NCBI RefSeq assembly: GCF_004664715.2
Contig: NC_051070.1
Span: 43,265,456 to 43,329,455, forward strand
From: Peromyscus leucopus
Lineage: Eukaryota > Chordata > Mammalia > Rodentia > Cricetidae
Direction: 5' to 3'
DNA length: 64,000 nt
Shown here: piece after piece, positions 24,293 to 34,800 of the stretch
Position numbering within the stretch: the first letter of the stretch is position 1
Layout of the letters: each line of letters starts with the position of its first letter
Position numbers and translations under genes: made by a program
Notes under the pieces: model-generated
What the model was told of the DNA's origin: nothing
What the model saw: the letters and a program-made list of their open reading frames with translations, nothing else
Database searches by the model: none

Positions 24293-24640
24293 AGGAGATG
24301 GATTCTGTTAAGAGGATCCCCACTTCTGGCTGCTATGTGAAGATCAAATGGTATCTGGGAAGCAGTTCAGGGCAGAATCAAAAACAAGGGCAGGAAGATC
24401 AATTAAGATGGTAGTGAGTCACCTGGGCAAAAAAAAAAAAAAAAAAAAAAAAAGGGTCAGTTGAACCTGGGAGGAAACTGTGGAGACAGTGGGACATGTC
24501 CAGATTCTGGATATCATTTTGAAAGTAGAGCCTGTGAGATGTCCTGATGGATTAGATCTAGGGCACAAAATGAAAGCATCTGGAATGACTGGGCTTTGGA
24601 ACCTGCACAGTTTATTACCAAAGACAACCAATTCCCCAGT
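24293..24640 (-). mobile_element. L2 (LINE-2) remnant, minus orientation, part 2
   Basis: Continuation of the L2 at 23395: 'cacttctggctgctatgtga', 'gattctggatatcattttga', 'agtagagcctgtgagatgtc', 'ctgatggattagatcta'. A 25-base A run (24429-24453) interrupts it. Confidence 0.7.
24429..24453. repeat. (A)25 homopolymer inside L2
   Basis: Uninterrupted A run within L2 sequence. No SINE body is attached that I can recognise. Confidence 0.9.
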
Positions 24641-25585
24641 TCTTTGTATGAAGAATAAAGGAAATGAGTGGGAAGAAGAAATGTCCTTGGCTTGTAAAGG
24701 CAGCAGGGGCAGGAGCGATTGTATCCTTTCCTGCCTGCAGCCTCACCCCCAAAGGATGCACTCGAGGCATTGATTCTCTGCCCTTTGACGTCACCTACTT
24801 CCTGTAGACCAGGACATCCAAGACTCAAAGGGTGCCAGGCCTACCTAGTTTCAGTATTTCTTTTCTTTTCCTTTATGGTGGCATTTGTCTTCCTCTCTGC
24901 TCTTCAGTCTTGCAGCCACACTCAGAGCCCGGATCTTGTGGGACTGGTGAATAAATGTGCTGTTCAGGAGATCAGAGACGCAGATTGTATTCCCCTTTGA
25001 CTTCCAATTCTATAGGCAGAATGGGTTAAACACAAATTTCATGGATTATGGAAATACCTTGTATTTTTTTCCAAATATATCTATAAAGTGGTTTAGCAAG
25101 TGACATATTAGTTACAATCTAACCCAGGCCCAGAAGTTCATATTTGTTCTTTTTATAAAAGGCACCTCATTAAATCACTGTCTAGTCCGTAACTGGCTTT
25201 ATTGGGACATAAATTCATTTCACTAAACCAATAAATGTTAATTCTTCACCCTGGAGACTCGAGTCGGTCTGGTTTTATCCTGCTCCAGCTCCTGAGGCTG
25301 CCATCAATTACTCATGTTTGGGTTTATATGTCATTATGGAATCACTTTAGCTAGAACTAACGGGAAGTGAAAGGACAATAAAGCTAAGCCTCATTCCAAA
25401 GAGAATATACCGAAGAGGGCATTCACCTGAACCCCATTATTCTTTTCTATAAATTAAAATACCCTGGCATTCTGCAGCAGCAATCCATTATATTTAGATT
25501 CTCTGCAAAAGCCAGGGCAGGCGAGTGGCGGATACTAATGAAGGCCGCTGGAGGGTCTGGGGAGGAGACAGGTTCAGACTCACAA
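24641..25585. other. Repeat-poor non-coding stretch, candidate conserved element
   Basis: From about 25020 to 25450 the sequence is free of recognised repeats. It is AT-rich with well-formed motifs ('tttttataaaaggcacctc', 'aaaccaataaatgttaattc', 'gccatcaattactcatg'). It resembles a conserved non-coding element in composition only; conservation is untested. Confidence 0.4.
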
Positions 25586-25589
25586 GATT

Positions 25590-25700
25590 TGGGTTGGAAA
25601 CCTACTTTGCAATAACTAAGTGTGACTTTCAGCCAATTGCTTAATGTCACGGAAACTCAGACTCACCATCAAATCGCATATAAAAAGAGCAGTTTCAAAG
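25590..25700 (+). repeat. MIR SINE fragment
   Basis: 'taagtgtgactttcagccaa' and 'ttgcttaatgtcacggaaac' match the MIR core 'gctgtgtgaccttgggcaagttacttaa'. Confidence 0.6.
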
Positions 25701-25824
25701 ACTGGGGAGAAGCTCCTGAGACAGCTGGGGCGTCGGGGAGAAGATGGGTGCCTAGCCAAAAGGTTCTTTCCCTGTTACTAACCCAGCTGCTAAGGCAATT
25801 GCTTATACCAACACCCTTCCACTG

Positions 25825-25940
25825 TGGTCCTAAACACATGATTTAACCTCTTTGGGCTTCAATTTTCCCATTAAAAAAGTAGGCCTGATCATATCTGTCT
25901 TCCATTTACCCTCTCAAGGTATGCTGATAGGGATCATCTC
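25825..25940 (+). repeat. MIR SINE fragment
   Basis: 'gatttaacctctttgggctt', 'caattttcccattaaaaaag' and 'taggcctgatcatatctgtc' follow the MIR 'taacctctctgggcctcagtttccccatctgtaaaat' order. Confidence 0.55.
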
Positions 25941-26653
25941 TGTAGAATTCTTAACTTCTGACCAGAAACCAGGTCAGTTTCAGAGAACCACAAGACCACT
26001 GAAGCGGGGTTCCATTTTTTAAAAAAAACAAAGGCATTATCTCTTCAACCAAATGTTCTTTCCTATGATGGAAGGCTTCCCTTTAAAGCTGTCAGCTCTT
26101 TTTTTCCCTTCAGATAGAAAATGGCTTCTACTCTCAGAACCATATATAACTTCAGAAGCAAGGAGGAGGGGGTGAAAAAGCAGACTTGGCAAAAAGTAGA
26201 GGTGAATTGAATGCCTGTACATCCCATTCAGGATAAACTGCCCTTGGTGTAAAACAGTCGGTAACATTTTACAAGGGAAAAGTGCAGATAAACGGCTGCA
26301 GTCCCAAGATGGTGCTCCTGGTGGCTTTTTATAAACCATACACGCCGCCTGGACACCTCTGAGCCGGCTCCTCCTGCTCTGGAGAGTGTGAAGGCAGGGC
26401 TGCTAGCCAGCCACATTGGCAGTGCCAGCCAACTACAGCCAGACCTCTCTCCTGCAGGCCAGAGAGCCTCCCATCAGCACCAGCTCCTGCCCCAAGGCTG
26501 AGGACATCTGAGGGCCAGACTCAGCCCTGCAGAGGTGCAGAGAGCTTCTGTACAAGACTCCCAGCTACAGTGGACAAGGAAGCTACAGAGTGAAGTGGGA
26601 GAGGCGTGAGCTTGGAGTCAGAGTGGGAAGCTGATTGTACCATTGACAAGCAT
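25941..26653. other. Non-coding stretch with a TATA-like box before a GC-richer segment
   Basis: A 'gctttttataaaccatac' motif near 26324-26341 precedes about 200 bases of GC-rich, CAG/CTG-rich sequence (26345-26560). This could be a weak promoter or untranslated exon, but nothing else supports transcription. Confidence 0.3.
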
Positions 26654-26659
26654 CATGAC

Positions 26660-27146
26660 TATAGCACGAATCTTAAAAGGTCTGATTAAATAAATGGCAT
26701 GGGAGACAGGTATTGGGGTGAACGCTGAAAGATCAGAGAAGCAGAACAGGCCACAGCCAACCTCACCTGGCCAACTTCTCAGCCGATCCTGTTTCCTCAG
26801 ACTAGAAGCCTCTGAGTTCTCACCCAAATGGATCTCAGCTGAACTGCTGCTAAAAGCCTAAAAGCTTAAAAGGGCTCTAGTTCCTGGTCCTCATGTCTTA
26901 TATACTTTTCTGCTTCCTGCCATCACTTCCTGGGATTAAAGACATGTGTCACCATGCCTGGCTGTGTCCAGTGTGGCTTTGAACTCACAGAGATCCAGAC
27001 AGAGCTCTGCCTCCTGAATGCTAGGATTAAAGGCGTGTGTGCAACCATTTTCTGGCCTCTATGTCTATCTAGTGGCTGTTCTGTTCTCTGACCCCAGATA
27101 AGTTTATTAGGGTGCACAATATATTGGAGGACACAATGTCCCCACA
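26660..27146 (-). mobile_element. Solitary ERV LTR (LTR-A family), minus orientation
   Basis: A 487-bp element flanked by a perfect 6-bp target-site duplication, CATGAC (26654-26659 and 27147-27152). On the minus strand it starts TGTG and ends 'gattcgtgctat' (the terminal CA is mutated). It includes 'taataaacttatctggggtc', B1-like sequence ('ctaggattaaaggcgtgtg' on the plus strand), 'ggtattggggtgaacgctg' and a 'taataaa'-like signal region. The 6-bp duplication fits a class II (ERVK-type) integrase. No internal viral coding sequence is present, so it is a solo LTR left by recombination or a non-autonomous element. Confidence 0.85.
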
Positions 27147-27289
27147 CATGACCTTGAGCCACTTTCTCCTTCTGTAGGATGTATGTTGAGAGGATAACGC
27201 GCTATATAACATTGCTAAAGACTTGACATATACTCACGGTCAATATTTTGTTATGTTTGCTCCTTGTTACTGAGCTGGGCTTACCTAGT

Positions 27290-27400
27290 CCACCTCAGAG
27301 TGTTGCCAAGTGATGGAGAATTTGTAAACAAGGATACTGAGGCATAGAGTGATTTACTCAGAAGCCACCCATATTCAACTTCATATTTGTTCACTGTGGA
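27290..27400 (-). repeat. MIR SINE fragment, minus orientation
   Basis: 'aaacaaggatactgaggcat' and 'agagtgatttactcagaagc' match the antisense MIR core. Confidence 0.5.
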
Positions 27401-27989
27401 GTCCCAGTTCTTTATCTAATACAGACACTGAGACCGGGAGAAGTAAGTGGGCTGGTTAAGCACACTTCCCAGGGCTCTTGGCAAATACGAATCAGGCCTA
27501 CTTGTTCCTAGTGCAGTGTTCTTTGTATTAGCCTAGAATCCTAGAATCATCCAAAGCACCCATACACACACACCAAAGCAAATGCTCGCTCAGAGCTACA
27601 TTAACGGAACATTAACAGAAGAATTTGAGATCTTTCCAAGTCTCCTTGGGTGTGCTGTTCAGGGAGCCCACAGCCTGCTGTTCTTAAACTGGCTCTCTGA
27701 GAATCTGATACAGCCAGGAACAGCCTCAGCTCTCAAAAAGTTTACATCCAAGTCCAGAGAATCTGGTCCACAGCCAAGGTGACAGAAGCGGCAGGCAACG
27801 CCACAGAGGAAAACCCAGGTGGGAGGGACTGTGTGGGCAGGACTTTGTGAAGGAGGTGAGACTTCAGCCAACCACATAAAGACAGACATTAGTCCAACCA
27901 ATGAAGGTAGCAAAGTATCCTAGGGGTGGAAATGGGGAGTCAAGAGTCTCAGCCTTAGACTGTGGCCTATTAAGAAAATTGGAACTGAG

Positions 27990-27995
<6 letters not shown>
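27401..27995. other. Non-coding stretch, possible weak L2/MIR similarity
   Basis: Around 27720-27880, 'tctcaaaaagtttacatcca' and 'tgaaggaggtgagacttcag' recall antisense L2, but too weakly to name. No gene is seen. Confidence 0.35.

Positions 27996-28052
<57 letters not shown>
27996..28052. repeat. (GA)n microsatellite
   Basis: About 28 uninterrupted GA units. Confidence 0.97.
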
Positions 28053-28055
<3 letters not shown>

Positions 28056-28722
28056 TCAAATTAGCTAACTCTGTCTGTTAACTGAATAAAGAGTTTGAAC
28101 CCAGTGGTGTCAGAGACACCTGTTTCTTGTTACATAATGGACTAGTGAACATATCTGTGACTGGAAGGGCAAGATCGACAGGCTGGAGAAAGACAGCTAA
28201 ATCGTTGTCAGGTACAACATACTTCTGGGTTCTGTATAAAAATACTTCTGATTTTATAGCACCCAGATTCATATGAGTGTCTAGTGGAAAGAGAATAATT
28301 TAGCCATTAAATAATGGTCTTAACTTTTAGTGAGCCACTTCTCTACAAATAAGAAGGCAAAACAACATGTTGGAAAACAGTCCTAGTCTGCAACTGAACC
28401 CCAGCTGGCTGGACAGTTATTCAAAGAGCCCATTAAATGCTGATGTCTTGCTCAAGCAAACTCTCTAATACTGCCCCACAGAACCCTTTCCCTTGACTGT
28501 CCCTGATGGATATGTTCAAAAACATTGGGGAAGAAATGGACCACATGTTTATCAAAAGTGAAGATTGTTCCAACTCATGGACTACACCAAGTACTGCATA
28601 AAGAGCCAGCTTACCAACGTCAATAAAGAGACACAAATAAAATTATATGTGACATGAACACATGTAAACCTTATGCTAAAGCTCAGAGTGAACAGCAATA
28701 TGTGGAACAATTTAATTGATAG

Positions 28723-28724
<2 letters not shown>
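28053..28724. other. Non-coding stretch, nothing recognised
   Basis: No recognised repeat. The end of the stretch (28615-28650) has 'caataaagagacacaaataaa', two polyadenylation-signal-like hexamers, without a gene that I can identify upstream. Confidence 0.45.

Positions 28725-28810
<86 letters not shown>
28725..28810. repeat. Compound (GT)n-(GA)n microsatellite
   Basis: About 21 GT units switch without interruption to about 22 GA units at 28767. Confidence 0.97.
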
Positions 28811-28813
<3 letters not shown>

Positions 28814-29214
28814 ATTTTTGATCACTGTGTGATGTGATTGCCAAACAAAAGTTGGCTGATGCAATTCTCTATTAGAAACAGGAATGAACAGAACAAATGA
28901 ACACAACCTGGCTTTTGCTTCCAGCTAGTAAGATGTAGGCGGCCCAAGGATAGTCCCAGAAGGTATCATGAAGCAGTGATTTTTCTGAGGCACTGAGGTG
29001 TCCTTGCCTACCCCAACAGGAACATCATGAAACCTTATCTCCCACTTCGGGTAAAAGTTAATGTAGGTTGCAGGAAGATGAGTCATGGATTGCTATGACA
29101 TCTCCCAAATCTCTACCTTTCACCTCATTAATTGTTTGGAACATGGCTTTGGTTATAGAACTCAGTGACTTAGAAATTATAAGTATAACCCTTTTGTCTT
29201 AGAGTTTCTACCGC

Positions 29215-29610
29215 AGTGTTAAAAAGCAGCTTGGGGAGGAAAGGGTTTATTTTGTATTGTAACTCTCAGGTCACACATTCCATCAGTGAGGGAAGTCAGG
29301 ACAGGAACTCAAGGCAGGAACCTAGAGGAAGGAACTGAAGCAGTGGCCATAGAGGGGTACTGCTTACTGGCTTGTTCATCATAGCTTGCTCGGCCTGCTT
29401 TCTTATATAACCCAGGACCAACTGCCCAGGGGAGGCACAGTCTATAGTGGGCTGGGCCCTCCCACATCAGTCATTAATCATTAAAATGACCTATATAGTT
29501 GCCTACAGACAATTTGACAGATGGAGGAATTTTCTCAGTTGAGGGTCCCTCTTCACAGAAGACCCTAACCTATGTCAAGTTGACAGAAAAACTAGCCAAC
29601 AAACCTTTCT
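29215..29610 (-). repeat. Rodent interspersed LTR-like repeat, minus orientation
   Basis: Same family as 50096-50500 and, in the other orientation, 49140-49555. Shared landmarks are 'gcttggggaggaaagggttta', 'ctgcttactggcttg', 'gcctgctttcttatataac', 'gggctgggccctcccacatc' and 'atgtcaagttgacagaaaaa'. It is common in rodent genomes, but I cannot assign the library name. Confidence 0.65.
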
Positions 29611-29859
29611 AACTCCTGACACCTCTCAAAATGTCATTTTCTGAGAGTTCCATTATACTGCCAGCTGTGCTTATCAACATTTCTTTATACTAATGCAGGT
29701 TTCCTATATCTACCAGCTCAGACCCCCTGGAATTTGTCTGAATTTTCAGAATATTATCTTTTAATTTCACATTTATGCCCTACATACACTGTTTCTTGGC
29801 ATGAAGATTCTGCCCATATCAAAAGATACCATGCATTAGTTTTATCATCACTATTATCA

Positions 29860-30240
29860 AATAGACAAGACCATGGGCTCAGAAATTATAGTCCTCCAAA
29901 GTGAGGAGGGCAAGGCAAACCAGAGATGTTGACATCATCAGCCAGAAAGCAGTGAGGAAGAAATACAGGAAAGGACAAGGATATATACAGCCTCAAAGAT
30001 ACAGATTCCCAGTGACCTACTTTCTCCAACTAAGCCCCACCCCCTACTTTTCACCATCTACCTGTGAGAACACATGCTGATTCCAACAAGGGATTCCACT
30101 AACAGGTTAGAATGCTCATAATTCATGACCTAATCTTTCTTGGAAATATCATCAGACACCCCCAAAAGTATGGCTTTACTACTTACTTATCCTAGGCATG
30201 TTTCAACCCAACCAAGTTAACAATTAAGATTGACCATCAC
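29860..30240. repeat. Old LTR-like interspersed repeat (family not assigned)
   Basis: 'gacctactttctccaactaa', 'gccccaccccctacttttca' and the closing 'catgtttcaacccaaccaag' resemble the repeat type at 33390 and 62825. It is heavily decayed. Confidence 0.4.
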
Positions 30241-30755
30241 AAATACAATTCCCCATGATCAATCCATATTCTTTGGACATCATGTCGTAAGGTCATTCTC
30301 AAACTAGAATATTTATAGCAAGAATTTGGGCTCCTTATCTTAAAGAAGAATTAACACAGATGTGGCACTTGTCTTCAAACATCTAAACGATTATCCCATA
30401 GATAAAAAGAGTCACCATATTTTGTAGAGTTTCAACACAACTCCATTTAAGATGGAAAAGATGCAGTGAGGTATAATTTGGTTCTTGGTAAGGCAGAACT
30501 TCCTAACAATTAAGGTGATCTGTAAATGAAATGACCTGTCTAGAAAAAATAATGGCTTCCCAAGCACTGGAATCATTCCCAGGACATTCCTGCAGGCCTC
30601 AGGGCAGGAGTATTGCAAAAAATAGCGCTGCCTTGGTGGAAAGTTGGACAAGATACTGGGATGTTTCCAAATATAAGGTTCTTCAAGTTGCTAGATCCTT
30701 GTTTGGATGACCAGAGTGCTCTGTGGCTCTCATATGTTTAGATATGAGGTAGATC
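30241..30755. other. Non-coding stretch, nothing recognised
   Basis: Single-copy-looking AT-rich sequence. Confidence 0.5.
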
Positions 30756-30756
30756 A

Positions 30757-30921
30757 TTGAATCTACTCTGAAAAAAAATATATAGAAATAATAAGATAGA
30801 AGGTAGATTTTTTTAAAGGGGGAAGATATAGAAATGATAAGATAAAAGGTAGACTTTTGAATCTACTCAGAAAAGAAAAAAGAGAGAATATGGACATGAT
30901 AAGGTAAAAAGGTAGATGGGT
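30757..30921 (+). repeat. Imperfect tandem repeat, about three units
   Basis: The block 'atagaaataataagatagaagg' recurs as 'atagaaatgataagataaaagg' (30829) and 'atggacatgataaggtaaaaagg' (30891). 'ttgaatctact' is repeated at 30758 and 30858. Unit length varies from about 47 to 62 bp. It abuts the left edge of the LTR at 30928. Confidence 0.8.
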
Positions 30922-30927
30922 GCCAGA

Positions 30928-31416
30928 TGTAGCACGAATCTCTGAAGATCTTATCAATAAAAACAAACCCAGAGCCAGGTATTGGGGCGAACACTGAAAG
31001 ATCAGAGAAACAGCACAAGCCACATCCAACCTCACCTTGCCAGTTCCTCACCTGATCTTGTTTCCTCAAACTGGAAGCCTCTGAGTCCTCATCCAAATGG
31101 ATCTCAGCTGAACTGCTGCAAAAAACCTAAAAGCTTAACCAGGCTCTAGTTTCTGGTCCTTATGCCTTATATATCTTTCTGCTTCCTGCCATTACTTCCT
31201 GGGATTAAAGGCATGTGTCACCATGCCTGGCTGTGTCCAGTGTGGCTTTGAACTCACAGAAATCCAGACGGAGCTCTGCCTCCTGAATGCTAGGATTAAA
31301 GGTGTGGGTGCCACCATTTTTCTGGCCTCTATGTCTGTCTAGTGACTGTTCTGTTCTCTGACCCCAGGTAAGTTTATTAGGGTGCACAATATATAGGGGG
31401 ACACACTATCACCACA
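30928..31416 (-). mobile_element. Solitary ERV LTR (LTR-A family), minus orientation
   Basis: Closely similar over its whole length to 26660-27146, with good termini: TGTAGCACGAATC at the left, and at the right 'actatcaccaca', i.e. TGTGG...CTACA on the minus strand. Unlike its two relatives in this window, it has no matching 6-bp flank (gccaga on the left, cgtatg on the right). Confidence 0.85.
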
Positions 31417-31873
31417 CGTATGAAGTACACAGGCCTCTGAATACCAAGAGACAGGCACAAAAAGAGAGAAAAGTTGACTTTTTATCTAGTCTATCCTCCT
31501 GATTTTATTACACAAAATGGATGAGACTCGAGAAATTACATTATTTCCCTGGATAAGCTATTCTAGTTTATATCCCTGATCAGAAAGATTTCTGTTTTTT
31601 TCTTTCTCCTAAATCTCCAGGCCTAACTCTTAAGCCCATTCCTTCTAACTTTATGCTCAACGAATATGAAGAACAATCAATCAAATTCCTCATTATACCA
31701 ATTCACACAACCAAAAATGGATTGCATAAGGCTTCTCTTTCTTTAAACTGAGAGATTCCAGTTCATTTCCTGCTCTTCTTAAATATTCTTTCTAATGATC
31801 ACTTCCCCCAAGTTCCCCTAAAAGTTCTCTAAAACTGAACACAGAACTCATAATGACTCCCTGTTTTCTATAA
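31417..31873. other. Non-coding stretch, nothing recognised
   Basis: AT-rich, with no repeat that I can name. Confidence 0.5.
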
Positions 31874-32126
31874 TAGTGTTTCCCAAAAGTGTTCCACGGA
31901 ACATTAATTGATAGTTATTGCTTTTAAGTGCTCTGTGACCAAATAAATGTGACACATTCCAGACTAAGTAAGGTTAATTGGATTCCTCAAAGCCCTGGAT
32001 GTGTACCATGAGTCTCCTAGACCATAATACTGCGTGTAGCATCTCCCGAACTTATTAACACAGAGATCTCTTTTGGAGCATGTCTCACATCCCATGCTCC
32101 AGAAAACACCATTTGGGAAGCATTAG
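31874..32126 (+). mobile_element. hAT-type non-autonomous DNA transposon remnant
   Basis: Imperfect terminal inverted repeats: 'tagtgtttcccaaaagtgtt' at the left, and at the right 'aacaccatttgggaagcatt', whose complement matches the left end at about 15 of 20 positions. The CAGTGTTTC(C/T)CAAA-like terminus is typical of several hAT-Charlie MER families. The element has no coding capacity. Confidence 0.5.
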
Positions 32127-32319
32127 AGCAAAGTATTAAAACTGTACCACCCCACAAGGCTCTCCAGACTGAAGTTCTCCTCTGACCATGTGACTGTCTC
32201 CATCTCTCCAGGGAACCTCCACCCTGCCAGGATACAGTTTATGAGCTCACCTTCCCTCTCCCACTCTGGTTAGCACCCACCACCACCAAGTCAAATCTTT
32301 TCCAAACATCAATCCTGGC

Positions 32320-32645
32320 TGCTGAGGTCTGTGTGTTTGAATACTTGGTCCCCAACTAGTAGCACTGCTGAAAAGATTGTGGAGCCTTTAAGAGGGTAAA
32401 GCCTCATGGCAGGAAGTGAGTCAGTAGGGGAGGGACTTGAGGTTTTGCAACCCAGCCCTGTTTCCTGGCCACTCTCTGCTTCCTCTCTATAGTTGAAGAT
32501 AACCAGCCAGCTTTCTGCTGACATGCCTTCCTTCCCTTCCTGCTGCCACACAAATCAGAAAAACAAAACAAAAAAACAACCTTTCTCCCTTAAATTACTT
32601 TTTGTAAGGAATTTGGTCACCACAACGAGAAAAGTCATACACTGG
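32320..32645 (+). repeat. Rodent LTR-like interspersed repeat (family not assigned)
   Basis: 'tgtgtttgaatacttggtcc', 'gaaaagattgtggagccttt', 'ggcaggaagtgagtcagtag', 'gggcctgacttgaggttttg'-like sequence, and the 3' end 'ggtcaccacaacgagaaaag'. A common rodent repeat that I recognise but cannot name. Confidence 0.5.
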
Positions 32646-32824
32646 CTTGAGTGGAAACAGTAGTGTTGAGCAATTATGAGAGAGGCAAGAAACTAGAATC
32701 TCAGTCAGTGAAATGATTTCAAGAGACAACTGAGACGATGAAGAACATAAAAGTTGACTTGCTCCAATCACACAAACGGGCAGGGAAACTGTCAGAACTG
32801 AGACTCCAAGTTCAAAGCGCTTTG
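32646..32824 (-). repeat. Possible MIR fragment
   Basis: 'agttgacttgctccaatcac' and 'acaaacgggcagggaaactg' recall the antisense MIR core. This is weak. Confidence 0.35.
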
Positions 32825-32975
32825 TGCTACATCAATGGACTGACCTGCAAGCCAAGAACCTGCTAAGAAAACATACTTCTGGGCCTCACTTCAAGCCCCT
32901 GAATCAGACCACCTTTCCAAAAGTCTCTCGATATATCCTGATACGCCACCAAGTTTGAGAACTGCCGTAGTCCAC
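32825..32975 (+). mobile_element. MER20-like hAT-Charlie DNA transposon remnant
   Basis: 'ccaagaacctgctaagaaaa', 'cttctgggcctcacttcaag', 'cccctgaatcagaccac' and 'caagtttgagaactgccgta' follow the MER20/MER5 order ('cctgggaacttgttagaaa ... gggccccaccc ... ctgaatcaga ... aagtttgagaaccactg'). Confidence 0.6.
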
Positions 32976-33282
32976 AGCACCATCTCCGTAAGCAGGGCCA
33001 CACGTACAGGCCAACCTGGCATCTGCCAGCAACTTACTGAGCAGTTTAGCTGAACCTCTTTCTGTTTCTGTGTTGGTAGGAGTTGGTCAGACCTGTTTTC
33101 CTCTAGGCTCCCTTCTAGCAATCTGAGTCTGTCATTTCTAAGTGCTACCTTAGTTATGTTCAACACTTACCCATCTATTTCACTGGCACTGCTCTCTCCA
33201 GCCTCTGCACACTTCTATAACTAATATTAAAAGTTGAATGATGATATATTACACAATATACTGACTGAAAACAATGTTTTTG

Positions 33283-33370
33283 GCTTATCTCCAATGTGGC
33301 AGGTGCTCTACAGATGTTGTTAATGCTCAGAGCAATCCTAGATTACCTGAGCTCTCTCATTGTATGGTAG
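33283..33370 (-). repeat. MIR SINE fragment, minus orientation
   Basis: 'aatgtggcaggtgctctaca' and 'gctcagagcaatcctag' recall the antisense MIR 'gtgccaggcactgtgctaag ... cctcacaacaaccct'. Confidence 0.4.
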
Positions 33371-33389
33371 AAAGCCTAGTATAACGACT

Positions 33390-33720
33390 TAAAGGGAGAA
33401 AGATTTGTCTTAGCTCATGGTCTCAGATAGTTCAGTAGACAGTCCCTAGACTCTGGATTTTAGGATCTGTGGTAAGGCAGAACATCTAGGCAGTAACTGT
33501 GTATGACATTGGGAAACTATTCATCTCATGCCCATGTAGGAAGCAGAGTAAGAAAGGAAGAGCTGGGGACAAGATGCCACCAAGGACTGGCCCCCGGTGA
33601 CCTACTTCCCCCACCTTGGCCTGCCTCCTAAAGTTTCCAGAACCTCCCAAAATAGCACCACCAAGTAGAAAGCAAACACTCAACACAGAAAGAAGCCTGT
33701 GAAGAACGTTTCACATCCAA
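33390..33720. repeat. Old LTR-like interspersed repeat (family not assigned)
   Basis: 'gattttaggatctgtggtaa', 'cccccggtgacctacttccc', 'ccaccttggcctgcctccta' and 'ccagaacctcccaaaatagc' share order with 62825-63190 ('cttcctaagtttcccagagc', 'ttcccaagatagcaccagg'). Confidence 0.5.
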
Positions 33721-33847
33721 GACAGCAAATCCTAGCATGCTAACATCTCTATTTTAACATAAAGAAACTAGATGTATATAATGTGAAAATTTTCAAGATC
33801 AAGCCAGTTTTTAAGCTGTGTGACTAGATTTCTTTAAGCATTATTTT

Positions 33848-33849
33848 GT

Positions 33850-33926
<77 letters not shown>
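33848..33926. repeat. (TG)n microsatellite
   Basis: About 39 TG units with one TC interruption at 33883. It lies at the 3' (tail) side of the minus-strand SINE that follows. Confidence 0.97.
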
Positions 33927-34080
33927 ATTTGATATAAACATATAGCCATACATGTGATGGTCAGAGAACAACTTTGTGGACATTCTCTCCTTCTGCTGTA
34001 GGTCCAGGAATTGAATTCAGATCATCAGGCTTGTGTGGCAGATGCTTTTACCTGCTCTGCCATACTGCCAGCCTGTGGAT
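33927..34080 (-). repeat. tRNA-derived rodent SINE, minus orientation
   Basis: On the minus strand it reads as a tRNA-like head ('ggcagagcaggtaaaagcat'), then 'gatctgaattcaattcctgg', then 'gttgttctctgaccatcaca', and a CA tail (the TG tract on the plus strand). Confidence 0.7.
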
Positions 34081-34144
34081 TTCTAAACCCGACATTTCAG
34101 ATGCTATGCTCGAGCCACCAGGCTGTGAACTTATGGATGGGGAG

Positions 34145-34800
34145 TGTAGACAAAACTATAAACAGTCTTATTAAATAAGAAACACAGAGCCAAATACAGA
34201 GTTAAAAGCCCAAGAGATCAGAGCACTAGCGAAGAGCCAAGACTACCTTTAGCTTACCACTCACTGCGATCCTTCCCCTGAGAGAGAGACCTTCTTCCTG
34301 TGTGACTTATCTTTCTAATTGCTTTCCTGTTCTGCCTTCTTATTTGCTCTAAGCCCAGCCACATGACTTCCTCATCACTGCCTGTCTATACAGACCTCCT
34401 GGTCTCTATGGTTGGTACTGGCATTAAAGGTTTGTGTCAGCATGCTTGGCTGTGTCCTTAACCACAGAGACTCTGCCTGCCATGTGATCGGATTAAGGGC
34501 GTGGGCTACCACCGCCTGACTGCTGTCCCTGGCTTGCTATGACCTCTAATCTCCAGGCAAACTTTATTTATTAACATACAAATTGCCGGGCGGTGGTGGC
34601 GCATGCCTTTAATCCCAGCACTCGGGAGGCAGAGCCAGGCAGATCTCTGTGAGTTCCAGGCCAGCCTGGGCTACCAAGTAAGTTCCAGGAAAGGCACAAA
34701 GCTACACAGAGAAACCCTGTCTCGAAAAACCAAACAAACAAACAAAAAAAAAAAACCATACAATAAAAATCACATTTCAGCACAAATAAAATATCACTAT
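34145..34800 (-). mobile_element. Solitary ERV LTR (LTR-B family), minus orientation, split by B1
   Basis: Aligns along its length with 37114-37573: 'cttattaaataagaaacaca' at the left, 'cctctggtctctatggttgg'-like and 'ggcattaaaggtttgtgtca' in the middle, 'ctccaggcaaactttattta' and 'cacaaataaaatatcac' at the right. A B1 splits it at 34585-34755. A near-duplicated 'gggag' lies just outside both ends (34140-34144 and about 34803-34807). There is no internal viral sequence. Confidence 0.75.
34585..34755 (+). repeat. B1 SINE inserted in LTR-B
   Basis: Intact-looking B1 from 'gccgggcggtggtggcgcat' to 'agaaaccctgtctcg' with a mixed CAAA/A tail. The near-identical flanks 'catacaaat' (34575) and 'catacaat' (34757) are its target-site duplication. 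The cricetid-type right arm ('gcacaaagctacacagag') supports the host inference. Confidence 0.95.

Noticed and set aside
24719..25000. 93-codon plus frame with a hydrophobic stretch (VFLFFSFMVAFVFLSAL)
   Set aside because: No start context, family resemblance or splice support. Chance hydrophobic run from T-rich DNA.
28433..28660. Possible processed pseudogene ending in two AATAAA-like signals
   Set aside because: No recognisable protein in any frame and no poly(A) or flanking duplication.
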